64,000 nt of DNA from Embiotoca jacksoni (GCA_022577435.1 JAKOON010000009.1:996001-1060000); one strand, 5' to 3'; shown: positions 50,795-62,435, counted from the stretch's first letter. Notes: generated by a model not told the origin, from the sequence alone. Program-made: numbers and translations.

Positions 50795-51005
50795 TTCTCT
50801 TTTTGGCGGTTTCGCAACTTTTTGTGGTCGTTTTGCATCTTCATATTTCGTAAACATTTGTAGTCAATTTTGCACCTCTTGTTGGTCATTTTGTCTCTTT
50901 TTGTTAGTTTAGCGTCTCTTTATCGTCAATTTTAGCCTCTTTGAAGTCATTTGCATCTTGTTTTGGTCAAATTGTGTCTTTCTGTGGTCATTCTGTGTCT
51001 TTCCT
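50795..51005 (+). repeat. degenerate 20-24-bp minisatellite
   Basis: Repeated imperfect units of the form 'tttgtggtcattttgtgtct' are seen, for example 'tttttgtggtcgttttgcat', 'ttgttggtcattttgtctct' and 'ctgtggtcattctgtgtctt'. About nine units are present with variable length. The same T-rich motif is common as a minisatellite in fish. Confidence 0.6.
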
Positions 51006-51651
51006 ACACCTTGAGCCCCTCCAGTCCACCACCCATGGATGAATTCTTACCGTCACAATGCATGTGACCATGTTGAATAATCATTGTCACTGATGACATG
51101 TGCATTAAAACTAGTTAGCGCGGTACAATAGACTTTTCAACAACAACAAAATTGTCAAATAACTTGGTAAAATGCAATCAATTATCTGTTCAGTCAAGTT
51201 TCCTTCTCACTCAAAGTGCAAATAAATAAACACATTCTTCATTTTTTTTTTTTTTTTTTTTTATAATTTTCAATAAATTCCACATAATACTCAAATTAGA
51301 TTTCCTTACAATTGGAATTAGCCCGCCACCGTGTCTGTGTGCATGAGGTTCTGGTGCTGGATTACCTGGAGCACACTGCCATCTAAAGGCCGACTGACTC
51401 TGCAGAAGAGCTCAACCCAAGTCATTCAAACCCGAGCGAGAGCTTCGAAAAAGATCTTACATCAGCGGAACCACGAGTTCAAAGGTCAGATCCTATATCA
51501 GGTGCTCAGATACAGATCAGACGGTGAGTTCGATCTGATCTGAAAAACCGTCCACGCTTCGGTTGTGATTCTGTGGTGGTGTCAGGTGATTCTGTCTCTC
51601 GGTCTGCGGCGTCCCGCTGAGTGAAACCAGCCATCCGTGGATAATCTCAGC

Positions 51652-51672
51652 GGGGGGGGGGGGGGGGGGGGG
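51652..51672. repeat. poly-G run
   Basis: About 21 G. Confidence 0.9.
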
Positions 51673-52589
51673 CATCCTGAGGTCGAAACCCATTAAGCAT
51701 ACTCATTGAGATTATGTCATTTAATCCCATAGAGACACATAAAGATAACCTATAAGTGAAGCACAGAGTCACGTCCGTGCAGCTATATGCAGGAATATCC
51801 TCCATTTTCTCTGGCTGGAAGATATAGTCTGCGGAGCCAGAAGGGCAGGAAGAGTCAACGGGTCGAGGCAGATGTGGGTTTCAGACGTCGGGCTGGAGTC
51901 GATACACCGGGTCGAAGTAGAAATACAAAAAAAATGCATGAACGGCTCCACGGGGGAAAGATTACTTTCAAATCACTGCTCTGACTGTCTGTGTTGAGGA
52001 TTAAATTCCTGCTTCTAACACAACTCAACTTCGTACGTAAAATCCATCTATATCATCAAATAGCGATGTTTTTAAGCACGTTTTCATCTCTGTCCTGAAG
52101 ATCTTTTGGCATTTTGTTGATTCCAAATTCAGAAGTGAGCTGGTTAACAGCTTTTGAAGCTTAAACTCCAACACAGTCACCTTGACTGAGTTTAAAATGA
52201 TATTGAAATCTGTTAAATCCAGGCTGTCTGTGATTAAATGTTTTATCCGATCTGATTTATTTTTTTTATGTCAAATCTATTTGCTTTCATTTTAATCGTT
52301 GAAACTCGGTTTTCTCTCATTATTCCTACCGTTATTTTAATATTTGTGCTTCGATGCTTATTGTTAGATCTTTGTTGTAAAATACATCTTTTAATTGTAA
52401 TGGGACCAACCCGGTTAAAAAAAGGCAACATCAATTTTTTTTTTTTTTTTAAAGGGTGAGGGGGAACCACAGGCCACTGATTTAATAATAATAATAATAA
52501 GATCTTCATATTTTGTGTTTTTTATCTCATCTTTTTTGTTCATGTGATACCGTTCTGTCTTACATATTTGTATTTTAATTTTTAATTTT

Positions 52590-52650
52590 TTCCATGTTGC
52601 ATGAAGCACATTCAGTCTATAAATAGAGTTGACTTGACAAATTGCAGGTT
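52590..52650 (+). mobile_element. LINE/SINE 3' tail fragment
   Basis: 'gaagcacattcagtctataa' followed by 'atagagttgacttgacaaat' resembles the same L2-type tail as at 45935-46140. It is short and diverged. Confidence 0.35.
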
Positions 52651-53574
52651 TATTAAATAATACAAATGTTGGCTGGTAAAGAAACTTTTCAAGTAACACT
52701 TTTCTGTCTTACATGCAGATATTGTCTGGTCTTGTCTCTTAACCTGAACCCAGTGGACACAAGCAACTTTCCTTTGGCCAAAAAGTGTTCAGGTCTTTTT
52801 ACGCAAACTCGGCATGTTTGAATTTCTGTCTCCATCCACCTTTCAACTTTTTCTAAGTAAACAAGAAGCCTCTATTGATATTCATGGTTGTTTGAAGGAG
52901 TGTATAATCCTGACAGTGTTTTTGTGTTTGTGGGTCACTGCTGCTGTAAATCATCATTTCAAGCATCCACACACACACAAACAAACACAAACACACAGCA
53001 GGATGTAACATGATAAAGGAAAAAGATGAAATAAAGTGTCAGCACATATAGCTTCAAGGACTGAGCAGAAATCTTCTTCCCCTTCTTTCCTTTAATCTTA
53101 ACACATCATAAAAAAAAAAAAAAAAAAAAAAAAGCAAGGCCATCATCAACAAGCTCGCAGCCGCTACGCTGCAGCGATGTGACACATTGCTTTGCATCAT
53201 GAAACAGAAAGTTTCAGGAGACAGCAGATGGATCAACGAGCCACAGGTCGAAGGGAAAAATGTGTTTCTCATCATCAGAAGCTTTAACTTCCAGAGGTTG
53301 TTCTCAGCCAGAAAATAAGACCGTTAAAGGAAATGTTGTTTCATTATAAAAGCACCAGACGCCTTCGCTAATGGTTTTGTTTGTTTGCACTAATTTCACC
53401 GAGAAATCATCATCAATTAAACATCCGAGTCTGAACGACTCTGCAGAGATTCTCATCCTGACTTTCATTATTTTAATGTCCTAATCGTCCTCGTTATTAC
53501 GCAACCAACACGCGTCACATCAACCGCACACACACATGGAAACACAAACGGACACCTCGAGGACGCAAATCTGC

Positions 53575-53610
53575 CACACACACACACACACACACACGCA
53601 CACACACACA

Positions 53611-53681
<71 letters not shown>
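53575..53681. repeat. (CA)n microsatellite, interrupted
   Basis: About 107 bp with two breaks (cgc, aaa); the longest array here. Confidence 0.97.
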
Positions 53682-53682
<1 letters not shown>

Positions 53683-53769
53683 GTCAGGGAGGGGAGGGGA
53701 ATCTATAATGTTCAAACTAAAAGAAAAACAATGAGAGCAGATGTGGGTGGTGTCCTTCTGCAACCTCCT

Positions 53770-53770
<1 letters not shown>

Positions 53771-53853
<83 letters not shown>
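53771..53853. repeat. (CA)n microsatellite
   Basis: About 83 bp, uninterrupted, 90 bp from the previous array and in the same orientation. Confidence 0.97.
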
Positions 53854-53855
<2 letters not shown>

Positions 53856-54459
53856 CTGAGGTGACCCTGCACGGCCTCAAGCTCTCACTGACATTTCATC
53901 GTCGGTCTGTTGCACAACCAGCCAGAATAAAAAACACATTTGACTTCATATTAACATGAATCATAAGACTTCATAAGATGGAGTCCAATAGATACGTGGT
54001 GAGAAGAGAAACACAGGTGGTCTCTGTAAACAGAGGACGACACCTGTCAGTGTGTGAAACCTTTATATCTCCTTCTAGTGGTGGACGACGGAAATTACAG
54101 ACAACTCTGAAACAAACTTCACTTTCTTTGTTCATGTTTTTCCACTTCAACGATTTCTTTTCCTTCTGAATCTCCTCATTTTGTGAGTTACTAGTACACA
54201 TATGAACCTGTAACGTAAAGAAGAGCAGTAAAACGTGTGTGGTTGGTAGAAACAAAGAGCGCACACAGACTCTCACTGTTTTCTGTCTGCAACGTATCCG
54301 CGTGTTGTTGTGTGTCTGTGTTTGCATGCAGAGTCCAGCTGCACAATGAATGTGCTCCACGAGCCAAAAGGACAAACAGTCCTCGACACGACAGCGTGAC
54401 CGACACCTCAGCTGCAAGAGTTGTGCGACGCCCTCAGACCTCAGCAGGAAAACAAGAAA

Positions 54460-54887
54460 CTCCCCGAAACACCGACAAGTTACAGAACCAAAGATCTCTC
54501 CAAGGAACTCCCCGAAACACCGACGAGTTACAGAACCGAAGATCTCTCCAAGGAACTCCCCGAAACACCGACGAGTTACAGAACCGAAGATCTCTCCAAG
54601 GAACTCCCCGAAACACCGACGAGTTACAGAACCGAAGATCTCTCCAAGGAACTCCCCGAAACACCGACGAGTTACAGAACCGAAGATCTCTCCAAGGAAC
54701 TCCCCGAAACACCGACGAGTTACAGAACCGAAGATCTCTCCAAGGAACTCCCCGAAACACCGACGAGTTACAGAACCGAAGATCTCTCCAAGGAACTCCC
54801 CGAAACACCGACGAGTTACAGAACCGAAGATCTCTCCAAGGAACTCCCCGAAACATCGACGAGTTACAGAACCGAAGATCTCTCCAA
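54460..54887. repeat. 48-bp minisatellite, about 9 copies
   Basis: The unit starts at 54460, 54508, 54556, 54604, 54652, 54700, 54748, 54796 and 54844, each beginning ctccccgaaacaccgac and containing gaagatctctccaagg. The seven inner copies look identical; the first differs at two positions and the last at one and is cut short. Because 48 is a multiple of three and the unit lacks stops in several frames, long 16-residue-repeat frames appear on both strands (plus 221, 202 and 168 codons; minus 325 and 140). This explains those frames without assuming a gene. It is intronic for the long macf1 start. Confidence 0.9.
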
Positions 54888-55227
54888 ACATCCAGAAGTT
54901 AAAGACCATCACTGTACAACAAATTGATGTGATGACACACGCCTGCATTACGGTTTGAATGAGGTGAGAGCAGCAGATTGAATGAATAAAATCAAATCAT
55001 AAAAGTTAAAGTGAGACGCCGACATTAAAGCATCAACGTTAACATACAGCTGTTCAGCAGCGGGTCAAACTATGAAAGTAAACAACGTTAAAATCTTACA
55101 GAAATGTTAAAAGGACACGTTGCATTATGGGAAATGCAGTGTTATTGGAGCTTGAGGATCCGCTGACCTCTGACCTTCTTTTTTTTAATTCAAATGTCAT
55201 TTGAACAAGTCCTCAAACCGATCTCGA

Positions 55228-55720
55228 TCAACCGTGACGTCACCCGTCGGTTTTTTTGAGCTTCGGTATTTTGGGCGCCGCCATCTTGCTAGTTTGGAGC
55301 CGGGAGTGACCATATTTGGACGAGCTGGGGGAGGAGCAAGCGGTGGATCTCACTAGATCTCTGAGGACGCTACGCCCCCCCCCACCTATTGCAGAAATCT
55401 GATTCCATCACAGGTCTGTCAATCAAACAGACACGCCCCCAAACATCCTAACATCTAATTAACGATGGAATTATTTTTAGATGTGCAACCAAAACATTCA
55501 TCAGAACGAGTGACTTTACTGAATGACACCATAATGACTCGTGAAAAAAATGTATTGACTTTGTATTTGATGAGAGAAGTTGAATGGGTCTATGGAGCTG
55601 GAGGCTTTATGGAGCTGACCTCTAGTGGCCATCGGTGGTATTGCAGTTTATGGCACCAGCCTCACTTTTCTGACCGGAAAGCTACAACCACATTTCTATC
55701 CAGTGTATGCTTTGAATGGA
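55228..55720 (+). mobile_element. interspersed repeat family 1, copy D
   Basis: This is a near full-length forward copy lying between the two macf1 first exons. It carries TGACGTCA (55235-55242), a long YY1-type match gccgccatcttg (55277-55288) and the CArG box CCATATTTGG (55310-55319). A poly-C run near 55376 is shared in position with the C-runs of other copies. The 87-codon frame over its right half matches the corresponding frames of copy A and reflects common descent, not coding. Confidence 0.75.
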
Positions 55721-55779
55721 GGCTGTAACTTAACTGTACATCCTCAAAGTTTTGTTTGATTCTTTTTGTCGGATTCATT

Positions 55780-56275
55780 GTTCCTCTCAAGGTTTCTGTT
55801 CCTCCACTCAAACCGTCTCTTCCCTTCCTTTCAGTCTCTTTTTTCCTTCTGTCTCGTCCTCTTTCTGCATTTCAGTCTAAATTCAGTTTTGTTCTCTTTA
55901 GTTTTCTTTTTCTGACTGAGTGTTTTTCCTCTTTCTGCCTCAGCTGCAGTTTCCCTCCATGCGTGTCTCTTTTCATTCTCCTCCTTCTTCTCCTTCCCAG
56001 TCTCTCCTTTAAGTTTTCATTGCTTCTCTTAATCCCTCTTTCTGTTAATCGTTCTCTTTCTGCTTTATGACCTCCCTCACCCTCACATTTATGTAAGTCA
56101 TTCTTTCTCTGCCTCCTCCCCCTCTCCGTCTCCAACTATTTCTTCCCGTCTCTTCATTACTTTTTTAAACTGACTCGATCATTCACTCCTCTCTCTCTCT
56201 CCATTCAGACTCTCTCCTCTTTTCTCTCGCTCCAAATTAAAATTCGGACACTCTCTCCCTCTCGCTGTTTGTTTT
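55780..56275 (+). repeat. polypyrimidine-biased tract
   Basis: About 500 bases are strongly biased to C and T on the plus strand (runs of ttcct, ctctt, tctcc and similar) with no single repeat unit. Read on the minus strand this is a purine-rich stretch, which is how it would appear in macf1 pre-mRNA. Open frames over it are compositional. Confidence 0.6.
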
Positions 56276-56279
56276 GACC

Positions 56280-59200
56280 CCCTTTTATACCCAGTGTCAG
56301 TCTCTCTCACCCCCGCCGCCATTGCGTCTCCTTGCCTTTTTATAACCATGGAAACAGGAGGAGACCACGTAACCATGGCAACGGGGGAATAGCCCGCACG
56401 GGGCCCTGGGCCGAGGCTTCCTTTCAGCTGCCTGCGGAGAAAAGAAATGGGAAGGAGGGAAGAGAGCAGCAGGCGGGACGGCGGACGGCTAAGTTACATG
56501 CAGGCACCGTCTGGGGTCCTGATGTTCACGTGAATAAATGATCGCTGCTGCAGCCTCACACACATATTGCATCACACACACTTTGATCTGCACGTTTTTC
56601 CTTGTTTTGCTGTGTAAGTTATTCCTAAAATATATATATATTTTTTTATAATGCTGCAGTATGCAAAAGACTAAACCAACAAAAATCTACTGTGTGCGTG
56701 TAAAGAGAGAAATACAAGTTACACAACATAATAGATGGAGAGAAATTAGTCTCAATGATAACACTGGTTATTATAATGACATGGTTTGCTTTTAAAAAGC
56801 TTTATGTGCACATATATTTCAAGAAATAGTTGTTTGTTTTTTAACATGTATTTACAGATTGTTAACATGTCTGCATGCATCACCTGTCTCGAGAGGACTG
56901 GATTATATTTGTGTGTTTAGGTTTGAGACTATTTCAACAGCCTCCGATGCACAACCGCATGTTGTGTTCAAGTACCAGTGGGAAACTTGGACGTCTAGCT
57001 TCTCAGCACATCCGTGAGAATGACATTTAAAGAGTATTTTAACATTGAATAATGTTTGCCAATGTTATGAGATTAATACATTTTGAGTTTGAAATATTCA
57101 TGTAGAAAACTGACATTTATTCTAATTCATGCATCTATTTCTAAAAGGGTTTTACAGCAGTTTGTGTGTTGAAAAATACATTTGTGAACACCTAAAATAA
57201 TTTAGAAATCATACTTTGAATCGTGAAACCAGAAATGTATCTCTGATAAAGAGAAAAAGCAGCAGCTGCTGGAGGCTTTCATTGACATTCAGGCTCAGCA
57301 GAGCAGCTCCGAGAGGCTGAATAACAGAGTCCAGTCAGGACAGCAGCGTCTCTCTTTATCCTCTCCAGTGTGAATTCAAAACTCATCTGTTAACAAAGCT
57401 CCCAGTGTTTCCCTCCCCTCTCTCGCTCCTTTACTTCTGCTGCTCTTACTTACTCTCTCGATGCAACTTTTCACTCCTCTTTTGCCGACAAAAGTAAGTT
57501 TTCCCGACAGAAAAGAACACTTGTGACACAGTCGAAGTCATTCTGGATATTATAAGTGGACAGTAAGTGATGTGACCCGTTGGTACGGGCAGACTAATGT
57601 ATTAATTTCCCACATTCCTGCCTCTGCCTGAATGAAAATTGAGGTCAGTGTAAACACATAGTACAGATTATGTAAAATGTAAGATCATCACAATGGGCTT
57701 TACGCCTGAGTGAGCGCAGAACGAACGAGGCCGGGAGATGCTGGACGTTACCAGAAACGTGAAACTGAAAAGAGTCACTTTCACTGACGGACGCCAGATT
57801 TTCTGGCCGGATCAGAGAGGGTCGACACATTAAATATGTCTGTATAGATAAAAAGGATATCAAAATGTCATTATTTTGTCTGTTTACCAAAAGAACTGAT
57901 TTATGACGACTTCTGACTTGATGCAGATCCCTTTAAGTTTCCGTACCTTCAAAATTAGGAATTTTAAGAAATGTTTTTTGGCTGTTTTGCCTCCATCAAA
58001 GTCGACAGCAGTTGTTTTAGTTAATCATGTATCAGTACAGGAGAAATGGGAGAAAGCATATGAAATTATAAATTCTACTTTTCAACCTCTTTGTCACAGA
58101 AACAACAGCAGCTTTATTTAAATCTTTCTCAGCTCTTAACATTTATGAATAACTCAAACTCATTTCTATGTTTACACATTTGGCCCTTTACATATTTTCC
58201 TTAATGAAATAAATTGTTTTTGTATGTCTTTTTTTTAAACCTCATTTAACTGAATCCATCAAATCACAACCCCTCTGTTCAAGTACACAAATTAAACAGA
58301 TATATTTTAGGAATATGCACCATGTGCTCACATTATCTGCTTATAAAGTTAAGTTTTTATTAAATAAAAAAAGAAGAATAGAGAGTTCAAATATAAGACA
58401 GGGTTTCAAGATTGAGTAGGGTTTTATGGGTCTTTGGATCTGGTTCCTCTTTCAATCCTCTCAGTCTCATTACCACAAAAATATTTGGGTAATACAGGAC
58501 GGCTAACTGGAGAGGAGCTGTGCTGAATTAGAGGTGATGCATCAGTTTGTATCAGGAGCCATTTGTTGCATTTCTGATTCTCGAGCTTTCAGCAGCTTTC
58601 TCAGATGTTCGTCGGGCAGGTGGAGGAGAGATTTCACACCGCAGACTGTTAGCGAGGCGTCGTCTGCGTTTAAAACCCCGGGAGGTTTGTGGCGGCGCCA
58701 ACATCAACCCGGCCGCTACCTGCTGCCGTCTGAGCCGAATGATCCCAACACAGTCTGACTCCCCGACTCAGACCAAAAGGTGCCGCCAGGAAACCTCCCT
58801 GTCTGACCGATTCATAATTATAAGTAATAATTCTCACACTACCTGCCACTTCTTCAAGACATTTAGGGAAGAAGAGAGGCAGCATTCAGCCTCACATGCA
58901 GAGAGTTCATTTATATGAGATCATCTGTATTCACCTCCTCGCCTCAGCGACCACGACAGACGGATTGACTCAGAAAATCTGTCTGTAAGATTTCTAAGAA
59001 GCGCGTATGACGCGTCAAAAACTAACCCGCTCTCGTATTTTTGCTTTAAAAAAGACGTTTCTGTCTTTCAAAGCGTCGGCTTGTGAAGGTTTCGGTGGAA
59101 GAGACGTTGGAACAGTTTCGGCTGAGACGTTGAAAGATGTCGACAGGACGTAAAGATTCCAGCAGAAGAACTCCTGAATGTGGCTAATTGCAAAGGCGGA

Positions 59201-60869
59201 CTTGAAGCTTAAAGACTCGTCAGCGCCGAACGTCTGGAAATGTTTCCAGTCCGGAAATGCATCTCATCAGCACAAATTTTCTTCACACGTGTAAGAGCGT
59301 TAACGTGGAAGATACAAACACACACACGCAGAGGCATCCGTCACCGTGGCCCTGATTGCGTCGCTGATTCGAAGCCCTTCACCCTGTTCTGACCTCCATG
59401 CTGTTTCCACGTCTGTAATCAAGGTTTTTCAACATCCCAACCTTCAACCGTCCACCAGTACAGAACAAGAACTTCCCACCGGTAACAAAGAATACTGATC
59501 CACGGCCACAACAGCCGGCATCAATATTTTTTACGTGTGAAAATATACTGCATAAATATTCTGTTTTCAAAAATGAAAAACTGCCAGAAATAAACAGATG
59601 AGTGTCGGTTTTTCATTAATACGATGAACTCAACACCCGACAGATCCAGATACGAAATCACATTAATACAAACTGAGATAATAAACGTTAGAGCGCTGAG
59701 GAGGCCGGAGACCAAGCCGTGCATCCACTGATGTGATAAAAGCCTCAGATAGCCTTCAAAATCTGCAGAACTATGAGCTGATGTGAGAGGAAGAAAGCCC
59801 AGACGATAAGAGCCCACTGTCTGCACATCATTTCCCTCAATTATCAAACTGGGAGTCCTCTCTTCCCCTCCAGTAAGAAAAAAGGAAAGTTAATAGCGTG
59901 CTAGCAGCGTCTGGAGCAGGGGAGCCCCGGCTCCTCCAGAGAGCTGAGTAACCTACATTCAGCTTCCAGCTTCCGTTACCACGGATACGGGAGGAGAAAA
60001 AGGGAGGAGAGGAGGCCACGAGGCGGCAGGACGGAGGAGTGTTAAGCCAGGATATAAACAGGCTCCTAACTTTGACCTTTGACCTCTGCATGGAAGGATG
60101 CGGTCAACAAAATCCAGAATAAGCTCCTCTACTGATGTACGGCAGCGTCTTCACATGACAACTAAACAGAAACCTCTGCTTGACTTTCACCACCGCCACT
60201 GAAAAAAATAGATTAATACTTGACAGTGGGACAGGAAATCACCTTTAATAAAATGCTGTCGATGTTTTCACCCCGAGGATAAATAGAAGATGTCGTAAGC
60301 GGGATTTTTCTTCTCATTTCTGTGACAATTCGGGAGGCGGGGGCTTTTTTTTTTTCCAGAGCTGAAAGGCCGAGTGTGACAAAGCCCGGACGAGGCCCGG
60401 CGATTAGACGTCGAGAAAATGTCACGAGAACGGAGTATAATTTACTACGAAAAAAAAACTTGGACTGATGTCAGTTTGTGCGCATTAGAGCTGTAGATGC
60501 AACGCCTACTCTTTTTATACCACTTTTTATTTTATGTTAAGCTCCACGCCGCAGAGCCCGGTTGGTGCACTGGACAAAAAGAGGATTTCTGTGATCTTAT
60601 TTCAACAGTAAAAGAAGTTTCAAGTCAAGTTTTTTTTGTTTTTTTTCCCTTCAAACTCAAATTTAAGTGTAGCTCGTCTTCATTTCCCATTGAGAGCGCT
60701 CAACCCGCTTCTACACATTCAAACTTCAACACACATCCAGAACAACCGGTCTTCCGCCTTTTCTCACCGAGCATCTCCACTCAACAGTCACAGAGCGAAG
60801 CGCCTTGCTCAAAGGCACGCCGACGGCCCGTAATGACAGAGAAAGTCCGAGATTTATGGCCTCGCCTAC
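56280..60869. other. intron between the two macf1 starts, right part
   Basis: Mostly unique AT-rich sequence with few repeats between 56560 and 58500. One TGACCTTTGACCT DR1 site lies at 60073-60085. No exon is supported before the leader exon donor. Confidence 0.55.
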
Positions 60870-61093
60870 CTGCGACACGAACCACCGCCCTCTCGGCCGG
60901 GTCCAGCACCGAGTCCTGGCTCTTCCTCTTCCTCCTCTCGTGCTTGGACAGGTTCCACGGCAACGTGTCTCCCGGCGGCCCCGCGGGTCCCGACGGACAC
61001 GGAGACAGCGACCCCCCCCGAACGCTCGCTGCGGAAGGACGGCTCGCTGACGCAGGAGCGCTCGCTGAGAGTATCATCGTCGGACGACTCCAT
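60870..61093 (-). CDS. macf1: macf1 first coding exon (long Ser-rich leader), with frame break
   Basis: This exon encodes the N-terminal leader of the spectraplakin MACF1, a cytoplasmic giant that links actin filaments to microtubules. Read on the minus strand from the ATG at 61093, it gives MESSDDDTLSERSC, a Ser/Glu/Arg repeat (SEPSFRSERS), then SLSPCPSG, GDTLPWNLSKHERRKRKSQD and SVLDPAERAVVRVA. This matches the known MACF1 leader (MSSSDEETLSERSC..., SLSPCP, GDTLPWNL, KRKSQDSVLDPAERAVVRVA) nearly end to end. The exon stops after one base of the next codon at a good donor (G|GTAGGCGAG), as expected before the Asp-Glu-Arg-Asp start of the actin-binding region. About 74 codons are present against about 73 in human. 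A run of eight C at 61012-61019 shifts the frame: the first 27 codons and the last 47 lie in different frames, and seven bases there would keep one frame. A strong polypyrimidine tract and AG acceptor lie just upstream of the ATG (AG at 61110-61111), suggesting a non-coding exon further right. Identity is recognised from memory, not from a search. Confidence 0.9.
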
Positions 61094-61165
61094 CTCACTT
61101 TTAGGGCTGCTGGGAGGAAAGAGGAAGAGGAGGAGGAGGAAGGAGGAGAGAGGGGGTGGGGGGGG
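61094..61165 (-). other. polypyrimidine tract and 3' splice site before the macf1 leader exon
   Basis: On the minus strand the 50 bases before the ATG form a nearly pure C/T tract ending TTTCCTCCCAG|CAG, followed by CCCTAAAAGTGAG and the ATG. This is a textbook acceptor. It implies that the start codon lies in a second exon and that the first, non-coding exon is further right. The reading frame also stays open upstream of the ATG, so an N-terminal extension cannot be excluded. Confidence 0.55.
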
Positions 61166-62432
61166 GCAGTGGAGGAGAAAAGAGGTCAGAAAAGTAGGGA
61201 GTAGAAGAAATGTGGAGAAAGAGAGGACGAAGAGCTTTAGACAAAGTGGGGACGCTGTATAATTCATTGCTATAATTCATGAATGATGCAAAGTCCCAAC
61301 GTAACATCGGTTGTCACGCAGCAATGAGGAAGAGGAGAAGGAGGAAGAAGAACTAAAACAACTGGGTTTGAAACTAATCACGGGCGTCTGGACGATAGCT
61401 GAGGAGGCTGCGGACCGACAGCGGCGGCTGGTCCGAGGAGGAAAATGACCGCTCTGAGGAAAAGGTGAAAGAAGAAGAGAAGACTCTGAAGACGACCGAG
61501 GTCGACTCGCAGGACCGACGACGCATGAAGCAACTTAAAGATGCAAAACTGAAGTCATCCGGAAAAGAAGCAGGTCAAACAAACACAGCCGGCATCGTGC
61601 GAATATCTGGGCATGTTCGCTCAGCATTAAGATCAGAGTTATTCAGCGGCCCATAACTTCCCGTATACACAGTACGAATGTCTTCTTAAATAATAAACAT
61701 GTTCCATTTCACTGCATTATTTTGTTGTTTTGCATTGTTGTTGTTGTTGTTTTTTTAAAAAAACATAAAATGTCGAGTTTTTTTGCGACTTGATCAAGAA
61801 ACTAAAAGGCTTTTTTTAAATTTATTTATTTTTAGGTGTGGAGTATAAATCTGACAATAAATGGAGTTCAGACGGTGAAGAGCGTCTTGATTTACGGGGT
61901 AAATGTTGATCGACTGGTTGGAGGCCGCTGGACGGCGTTTGACCAGCTGTTCCTCTTCACTGCGGGACTGCTCAGCACTTCTGTCCCTCACACTGAACCG
62001 TTTCACCGAGCGGAAACGAGCTGAGGTGTCGCGTCTTTGTGTGTCAAGCTACATTTACAGCGTCGAAAAAAAAACCCGGAGATCACGAAAACACGCTCAA
62101 CGTGACCTGAGGAGACAAGAGTTTGAATTGGCCGTGTGGACACGGGGGAAGACGAAATGTCTCATCGGACGCGTTCATCAGACCGAGCTAATACAAAGGA
62201 AGGGAAGCAGCCGAGACGGGGGGAGAGATGAGGTTTCAAAGCTCGTCTGCTGTTTCTATTTTTAAAGACGAGTCAATATGCCGGGAAGACAGGAGGGAAC
62301 TTTCTCCTCTGTCTTCGTCTCTAAACTTTCTCTGGAGCTGCTGCTCATCCATCCGTCGCCACACTTCGACCCGTCTATAAAATGAAAGAAGCTTTATAGG
62401 CGTTTAGTAGCACTTACATACACACAAGAAGG

Positions 62433-62435
<3 letters not shown>
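61166..62435. other. upstream of the leader exon, non-coding
   Basis: Purine-rich stretch near the acceptor, then unremarkable sequence. Open frames on the plus strand show no domain. Confidence 0.5.

Larger units (their letters stand above)
51010..54455. other. intron between the two macf1 starts, left part
   Basis: AT-rich sequence, a T-run at 51244-51262, a G-run and two very long CA arrays. No exon is seen. Confidence 0.55.

Noticed and set aside
54320..54400. C1-domain-like string (CRVQLHNECAPRA)
   Set aside because: Too short, with the rest of the Cys/His pattern missing; runs straight into the minisatellite.
53971..54948. 325-codon minus-strand frame
   Set aside because: Most of it is the 48-bp minisatellite, which is open in several frames; flanks have no recognisable domain or splice signals.
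60497..61204. 235-codon plus-strand frame
   Set aside because: Antisense shadow of the GC-rich macf1 leader exon.
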